From Collinsella sp. AK_207A (GTDB taxonomy: Bacteria; Actinomycetota; Coriobacteriia; Coriobacteriales; Coriobacteriaceae): a stretch of DNA of 64,000 bases. The stretch's first letter is position 1, and every line of letters starts with the position of its first letter. Below are positions 59,530 to 64,000 of the stretch, piece by piece. A program made the position numbers and the translations under genes. The stretch lies in contig NZ_CABWID010000016.1 of the NCBI RefSeq assembly GCF_902501965.1, positions 113,891 to 177,890 on the forward strand. The letters are read 5' to 3'. The notes beneath the pieces are model-generated. The model did not search any database, was not told the origin of the DNA, and saw nothing but the letters and a program-made list of their open reading frames with translations.

Positions 59530-62166
59530 ATGGATCCGACTGAACTCGAGTATGACCCCTCCTCGCTCCAATCCATCTATAGCTATGCGAAACAATTTGA
59601 GGGCTCGACGTTGCGCGAAAAATGCGGCATCGATTTTGTTGAGAGCTTTAGCAAGCGGAAGGGGTCTTTGGGTGACGCGATTGAACAGAGCTATTTCGGA
59701 ATAGAGAACAATAGCGATCCAGATGCGGACTTTAAGAAGGTCCATACCGAGCTGAAATCAACCGGTCTGAAAAAGAGAAGGGATGGTGGCTACTCGGCAA
59801 AAGAGCGTCTGGTCATCCAGATGATTAACTATATGAGCGTAGTTGATGAGACATGGGAAACGAGTTCGCTCCAAAAGAAGCTTCATAAGCTTTTGCTTGT
59901 TGCCTACCTCTATGACAAGAACTTGAATCCTGCGGACTATCTCATCATGCTCGTTGAATTATGGAGTGTGCCGCCTGAGGATATCCCGGTGTTCAAGAAG
60001 GATTGGGAGACGGTCGTATCCAAGATCAGAGCAGGCCGGGCGCATGAGTTGTCAGGCTCCGATACGTTTTATCTTGAAGCCTGTACCAAGGCGGCGTCGA
60101 GTAAGAAGACGCGGGAGCAGCCGTTTTCGAATGTTCCCGCCAAGCCACGCGCATGGGCTATTAAATCCTCGTACATGACATCCGCCTTTGGAAACATGCT
60201 TCATACTCAGGCCATTAAACGTGAAGCGCGCGATCGGGAACTCGGTCTCGGCGAATTGGTTCGCCTGCGCTTTAGTCCTTATGTTGGTTTGACCGAGGAG
60301 GAGCTTGCCTCTCATTTTGGGCTTATCAAGTCGGATAGGCGCAAACCAAAAGACCTGTGCGCGCGCATAACAAAACACGTTCTGGGAATTGACCAGGACG
60401 CCAAGATTGCGGAGTTCGAGAAGGCGGGCATCAAGACAAAGACCATGCGGCTCAAAAAGAACGGAGAGCCAAAAGAGTCCATCTCATTTCCCGTTTTCAA
60501 GTACACAGACCTCGCCGTCAGATCTTTCGAGGAAAGCGATTTCAATAGCTACTTGCATGAAAAGTATCTGTTTGTCATCTACCGTGAAGATCCGAGCAAT
60601 CCAAACGTCTATCGAATGGCCGAAGTTCTGTTCTGGCAGATGCCGGATGCCGATCTCGTGGAGGCGCGCGCCTGCTATGAAGAGATGCAGCGTCGCGTTC
60701 ATGCTGGGCATGCGGAGCGCTCGGTGACTTCAAAGGAGAACCGCTGCTGTCACGTTCGGCCTCACGGGAGAAATAAGAGCGACACGCTTCCCACTCCTTA
60801 TGGATCTCAGGAGACCAAGAAGTGTTTTTGGCTCAATGCACGCTATATCGGATCCGAGATCGATAGAGTAAGGCGCGATGCATCGCTTGCGGTGGAATAT
60901 GACGGAAGCAATAAAGATAGGGATGACGTGCAGAAACGCATGATACGCGTGGCGGAGCTCTTCGCTGGTGTGGGTGGGTTCAGGTTGGGTCTCGATGGAT
61001 ATCGCAACCCCGCGATTCCTGGATTCGAGATGCCGGCAGCTGGTCCATATCAAACGGTCTGGGCAAATCAGTGGGAGCCACCTGGAACACCAAAGCGTCA
61101 GTTTGCTGCTGAGTGCTATCGGATACGCTTTGGCGAGGGCTCCGTCGTGAACCAGGACATCAACCAGGTGCTCGATGAATACGAGGAAGGGCGCATCGAC
61201 ATCCCTGACGTCGATATGGTCGTTGGAGGTTTTCCCTGCCAGGACTATTCCGTGGCGAAGCCGCTTTCCCAGGCGAGCGGTATCGAGGGCAAGAAGGGCG
61301 TGCTCTGGTGGGATATCTATCGGTTCTTGCGCTTGAAAGAACCCCGCCTCGTCCTGCTGGAGAACGTCGATCGCCTGCTGAAGAGCCCGGCCAAGCAGCG
61401 GGGTAGGGATTTTGCGGTCATCCTTTCATGCTTTGCCTCGCTCGGCTATGCCGTGGAATGGCGCGTGGTGAATGCCGCGGACTACGGCTTTCCTCAGAAA
61501 CGGCGCCGAACGTACATCTATGCCGAGAAGACGGATGAGGCATGGAATCTTGAAAACAGATTGGGTGACGGTGTTATGTCCGAGGCCCTGCCTGTCATGG
61601 ATGGTTATGCCCCGAGCAGGTTCGAGGTGCCCCTTGACCCCTATGAGTGCTCTGAGCATTTTGGCCTTGGGCTGAAAGCCTCGCCGTTTCTGAACGCGGG
61701 TGCCATGCAGGCTGGTGTCATCGTGAGCGCCAAGATGGAGCCCCGCTACGGGGGCTCCTATGCGACGCTGAGCGATGTGATGGTGTCTGACGGTGACGTT
61801 CCAAAGTCATTTTGGGTGGAAGAGGGCGAGAAGCTCGATCGGTGGCGCTACTACAAGGGCGCTAAGAACGAGCGGCGGGTGAACCGGACGACCGGTCACG
61901 AGTACAACTACACCGAGGGCGCGGTTCCGTTTCCGGACCCGATCAACTCTCCGTCGCGGACGATTCTCACAAGTGAGGGGGGGGGTCGGCCTCCCGGACG
62001 ACTCATGTCGTTCAAGCCTCGGACGGCCGCTTCCGCCGTCTGGTGCCGGACGAGCTCGACCAGCTGCAGGGGTTTCCGAAAGGCTGGACGAATACCGGGA
62101 TGTCGGCGAAGGACCGGGCGTTCTGCATGGGAAACGCGCTCGTCGTCGGCATCGTCCACCGGATAG
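59530..62166 (+). CDS. Fused Sau3AI-like endonuclease and C5-cytosine methyltransferase, frameshifted tail
   Basis: A type II restriction-modification polypeptide, 878 residues as read. Residues ~1-470 match Sau3AI end to end: SLGDAIEQSYFGIENNS, the catalytic D...ExK in DFKKVHTELKS, then AKERLVIQMINY and CHVRPHG. Residues ~471-830 are a C5 methyltransferase with motif I FAGVGGFRLGLD, catalytic GGFPCQDYS, LLENVDRLL and GFPQKRRRTYIY. After residue ~816 a run of nine G shifts the frame: the read tail is Arg/Ser-rich nonsense, while motifs IX-X lie in the next frame to 62213. Target is probably GATC by family. A TTG at 59452 is an alternative start, but the ATG at 59530 fits Sau3AI better and leaves the inverted repeat non-coding. 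Codon use is AT-richer than neighbours, which suggests transfer. Confidence 0.85.
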   Translation: MDPTELEYDPSSLQSIYSYAKQFEGSTLREKCGIDFVESFSKRKGSLGDAIEQSYFGIENNSDPDADFKKVHTELKSTGLKKRRDGGYSAKERLVIQMINYMSVVDETWETSSLQKKLHKLLLVAYLYDKNLNPADYLIMLVELWSVPPEDIPVFKKDWETVVSKIRAGRAHELSGSDTFYLEACTKAASSKKTREQPFSNVPAKPRAWAIKSSYMTSAFGNMLHTQAIKREARDRELGLGELVRLRFSPYVGLTEEELASHFGLIKSDRRKPKDLCARITKHVLGIDQDAKIAEFEKAGIKTKTMRLKKNGEPKESISFPVFKYTDLAVRSFEESDFNSYLHEKYLFVIYREDPSNPNVYRMAEVLFWQMPDADLVEARACYEEMQRRVHAGHAERSVTSKENRCCHVRPHGRNKSDTLPTPYGSQETKKCFWLNARYIGSEIDRVRRDASLAVEYDGSNKDRDDVQKRMIRVAELFAGVGGFRLGLDGYRNPAIPGFEMPAAGPYQTVWANQWEPPGTPKRQFAAECYRIRFGEGSVVNQDINQVLDEYEEGRIDIPDVDMVVGGFPCQDYSVAKPLSQASGIEGKKGVLWWDIYRFLRLKEPRLVLLENVDRLLKSPAKQRGRDFAVILSCFASLGYAVEWRVVNAADYGFPQKRRRTYIYAEKTDEAWNLENRLGDGVMSEALPVMDGYAPSRFEVPLDPYECSEHFGLGLKASPFLNAGAMQAGVIVSAKMEPRYGGSYATLSDVMVSDGDVPKSFWVEEGEKLDRWRYYKGAKNERRVNRTTGHEYNYTEGAVPFPDPINSPSRTILTSEGGGRPPGRLMSFKPRTAASAVWCRTSSTSCRGFRKAGRIPGCRRRTGRSAWETRSSSASSTG
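61977..61985 (+). repeat. Nine-G homopolymer in the methyltransferase
   Basis: Nine consecutive G residues. With nine, the upstream frame reads GGRPPGR and onward nonsense; with ten (or seven) the frame continues as SASRTTHVVQASDGRF, the conserved methyltransferase end. It is a potential slipped-strand switch or a sequencing error. Confidence 0.85.
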
Positions 62167-62213
62167 GCGAGGTCATCGCGCGGCGGGAGGTCGCTCGCAG
62201 AAATAGAGCTTGA
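61986..62213 (+). pseudogene. Out-of-frame C-terminus of the methyltransferase (motifs IX-X)
   Basis: This frame encodes about 75 residues: RRLVPDELDQLQGFPKGW and FCMGNALVVGIVHRIGEV, classic closing motifs of C5 methyltransferases. It is joined to the body of the gene only if one G is added (or two removed) at 61977-61985. No separate start is evident. Confidence 0.85.
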
Positions 62214-62359
62214 TCTTTTCTGATCATTAGGAGATCCTAACGGTAGCGCCTGGATAGGTTGCTGGAGTGAGTGGGGTCGGATGGCCTCAGGTGAGATCGG
62301 GATGCAGCCATTGCATCTCCTGTCTTCGTTTGAGCGATCCTCTTGCTCCTATATCGATC
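62212..62359. other. GATC-rich intergenic segment
   Basis: GATC occurs at 62212, 62222, 62233, 62295, 62336 and 62356, six times in 148 nt. The first three are spaced 10 and 11 nt, one helical turn apart. The segment lies between the restriction-modification gene and the AIPR-like gene and must contain the latter's promoter. Confidence 0.6.
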
Positions 62360-62398
62360 CGGGCGGACGTTTTCGTTCGACCTACGTTAGGAGCAGCT

Positions 62399-63802
62399 AT
62401 GGATACCTCCCCTTCTATTGTTATCCGTCTCAAGCAGTCGTACTGCCAGCAGATTGGAAAAATCAAACGCGTTATAGGTCTTATGCCGGCTTCATTTATT
62501 ACCGGGTTGATTGATACGCTTGATTTGGATGCAAACCCTCGCAGCTCGCGACTCGGTGGGGTAACGGAAGCAATTCAGGTCTCCATCAGAAACGACGAGA
62601 CTTCAACCCATGAGAAGCTCTTTCCCTTTAAGTCAAAGGGAATTCTACTGGCAGCATCACAGTATGAAGAGCTGGATAGGGGAAGGTATCGCCTCCAATT
62701 CATTGACAAGTCCACCGAGGGGATTCTCGATGGAGGGCATAATACGCTTGCCATCGGCGTATATGTTCTCAGCCAGGCGGAAAAGGCATGCGGAAAGGCA
62801 GAACCATCCAGGAAGTCTATTGCGATCTGGGATGACTTCAAGGCGACCTGGAACAACCTGCGGGATGATGTAGACCAATATCTTGATCGAATCCATAACG
62901 ATCGGGAGAGCCTCATCGATGAGGGCATTGGCGTCCTTGACTTTGAAATACCGGTTGAATTGCTCCTGCCGTCTAGCGATGAGGTAATTGACGATTACCG
63001 GGGCTCGTTGCTCGAGATTTGCGATGCGCGTAACAACAACGCGCAGCTCACGCAGGGCACCAAAGGTAATCAAGAGGGTCTTTTTGATTCAATCAAGAAG
63101 TACTTCATGGAGCGCGATCCTGATCTGGCGAATGATATTAGCTGGAAGACGAATGATGGTGGCCGGATAAAAAGCGAGCGCGTCATTGCCCTATCTTGGA
63201 TTCCGCTGTCTCTTGTATCTTGGACGTCAAGCAAGGATGCAATTGTCGATGCGCCATCGCCGGTGTCCATTTATAGCGGCAAAATGAAATGTCAGGAAAA
63301 GTACCTTGCCCTTATGCGCGATGAGAGGGTGTCCGTCTCAAATGGCGGACCGAAGAAGGGGCTCAAAGATCCGGAGATTGGAAGCGCACTAAAGGTCGCG
63401 GCAGATATGCCCGAACTCTACGATAAGGTCTACCAGCTCTTCCCTTCGTATTATTCCGGTAGCTACGGGAAAATCAACGCCGTGAAGTCGATGAAGAACA
63501 AGAGAGAAGAGTACACGACTCCTTTCCTGCACAAAAAGACGGACAAACCGGTGCCAGATGGTTTTGTCTACCCTCTGGTTTATGGGCTCCGCGCGCTCAT
63601 GGGGAAGGATGAGAGAACTGGCCGAATTATTTGGCTTACTGATCCCTTTGCCTTCGTTGAGAGTAAGAAATTCAAAGACGTTGTTGCGCAATACAGCGGA
63701 GTCATTCAGCAATCTGATTATGATCCGCAAAAGGTTGGCAAGGGCAGTTATAGCTACACATCTGCAGAGAATGCCGTGAAGCTCGCATATCTGCTTCCCT
63801 AG
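62399..63802 (+). CDS. AIPR-like (abortive-infection) protein
   Basis: A 467-residue soluble protein. The centre resembles the AIPR/DGQHR group: FPFKSKGILLAASQYEE, then GILDGGHNTLAIGVYVL near residue 118 in place of the usual NGxQT or DGQHR, and ARNNNAQLTQGTKGNQEGLF near residue 212. AIPR proteins occur beside methyltransferases in phage-defence loci; their activity is poorly known. The ATG at 62399 is 5 nt after TAGGAG. GC is low like the previous gene. The family call is by pattern and should be tested with profile searches. Confidence 0.6.
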   Translation: MDTSPSIVIRLKQSYCQQIGKIKRVIGLMPASFITGLIDTLDLDANPRSSRLGGVTEAIQVSIRNDETSTHEKLFPFKSKGILLAASQYEELDRGRYRLQFIDKSTEGILDGGHNTLAIGVYVLSQAEKACGKAEPSRKSIAIWDDFKATWNNLRDDVDQYLDRIHNDRESLIDEGIGVLDFEIPVELLLPSSDEVIDDYRGSLLEICDARNNNAQLTQGTKGNQEGLFDSIKKYFMERDPDLANDISWKTNDGGRIKSERVIALSWIPLSLVSWTSSKDAIVDAPSPVSIYSGKMKCQEKYLALMRDERVSVSNGGPKKGLKDPEIGSALKVAADMPELYDKVYQLFPSYYSGSYGKINAVKSMKNKREEYTTPFLHKKTDKPVPDGFVYPLVYGLRALMGKDERTGRIIWLTDPFAFVESKKFKDVVAQYSGVIQQSDYDPQKVGKGSYSYTSAENAVKLAYLLP

Positions 63803-63812
63803 TCGGCTACTT

Positions 63813-63844
63813 GGCGACGAGCCACTGCAACGTGGCTCGTTGCC
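63813..63844. terminator. Terminator after the AIPR-like gene
   Basis: GGCGACGAGCCAC (63813-63825), loop TGCAAC, GTGGCTCGTTGCC (63832-63844) with one mismatch, followed by ATCTTTGTTT. It probably serves the plus strand and lies at the edge of the insertion sequence. Confidence 0.75.
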
Positions 63845-63856
63845 ATCTTTGTTTAG

Positions 63857-64000
63857 CACGCGGTAAGGCCTGCTGTTGCGTGCCATGACGTTGTTTACGC
63901 CGACGATGCGCGACATGGGCGGCAGGCCCCCGCAGGCGCTGTGCGGTCTCTCCCAATTGTAGTGGTCGATGAAGGCCTCCAGGGCGTCCGCCCTGGAGGC
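63857..64000 (-). mobile_element. Partial insertion sequence: transposase C-terminus
   Basis: Read on the minus strand from the window edge, the frame gives EAFIDHYNWERPHSACGGLP and MSRIVGVNNVMARNS, the closing part of an rve-type (IS3/IS481-like) transposase integrase core. The rest lies beyond 64000. No stop follows the conserved end; the frame runs on antisense into the AIPR-like gene to 63389, so the true end of the element near 63850 is uncertain. Confidence 0.75.

Overview
The window is high-GC DNA with Shine-Dalgarno starts (some GTG/TTG) and dense operons. Gene content points to an anaerobic actinobacterium of the Coriobacteriia, probably Collinsella-like: a lactate dehydrogenase with EtfB and a ferredoxin-tailed EtfA, an Fe-S aldo/keto reductase, an Opp peptide importer with a Tat-type lipoprotein, and a single-chain PurL. 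The taxonomic call is inference from gene content and style.

Layout. 1-4.1 kb: arginine synthesis (argG, a 57-codon Cys-tailed peptide, a 16-bp hairpin, argH) and ndk. 4.1-10.7 kb: HAD phosphatase, rpsA with a clear promoter, second HAD, M20 dipeptidase, Fe-S aldo/keto reductase, EamA transporter. 10.9-11.3 kb: a DedA-like gene start that is cut off, then tRNA-His and tRNA-Lys. 11.6-18.1 kb: glutamate-cysteine ligase-like enzyme, YbhN-type membrane protein, and a MacAB-like adaptor/ATPase/permease operon. 18.6-24.6 kb: oppABCDF. 24.9-25.3 kb: a deleted aldo/keto reductase remnant and tRNA-Leu. 25.4-28.5 kb: SpoIIE-type phosphatase plus a fused STAS-HATPase protein, a compact partner-switching module. 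28.5-33.4 kb: small membrane protein, M20 amidohydrolase, U32 protein, RluA-type synthase. 33.5-37.9 kb: DUF554 protein, then the lactate dehydrogenase/EtfB/EtfA operon. 37.9-40.2 kb: an AzlC/AzlD chimera, cyclase-family enzyme, HD protein. 40.3-47.4 kb: purL, membrane and regulatory genes, a Cys-rich peptide, a PNPOx-family protein. 47.4-49 kb: an inverted-repeat element, a small XRE regulator with a palindrome, a BI-1 family protein. 49-57.5 kb: gltB, gltD, an unknown gene, tgt.

57.5-64 kb is an accessory defence island with visibly lower GC: a HipB/HipA toxin-antitoxin pair with repeated operator-like motifs, a Sau3AI-like restriction enzyme fused in one reading frame to a C5-cytosine methyltransferase, an AIPR-like gene, and the edge of an insertion sequence. 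The methyltransferase's C-terminal motifs are shifted out of frame at a run of nine G residues. One extra G would restore them, so this is either a phase-variable switch or a homopolymer error. GATC sites, the expected target, lie symmetrically in an inverted repeat before the gene and cluster after it. This locus is my best candidate for an undescribed system.

A second theme is gene decay by deletion: the DedA start, the aldo/keto reductase and the AzlCD locus all keep a gene's ribosome site and start but have lost the interior.
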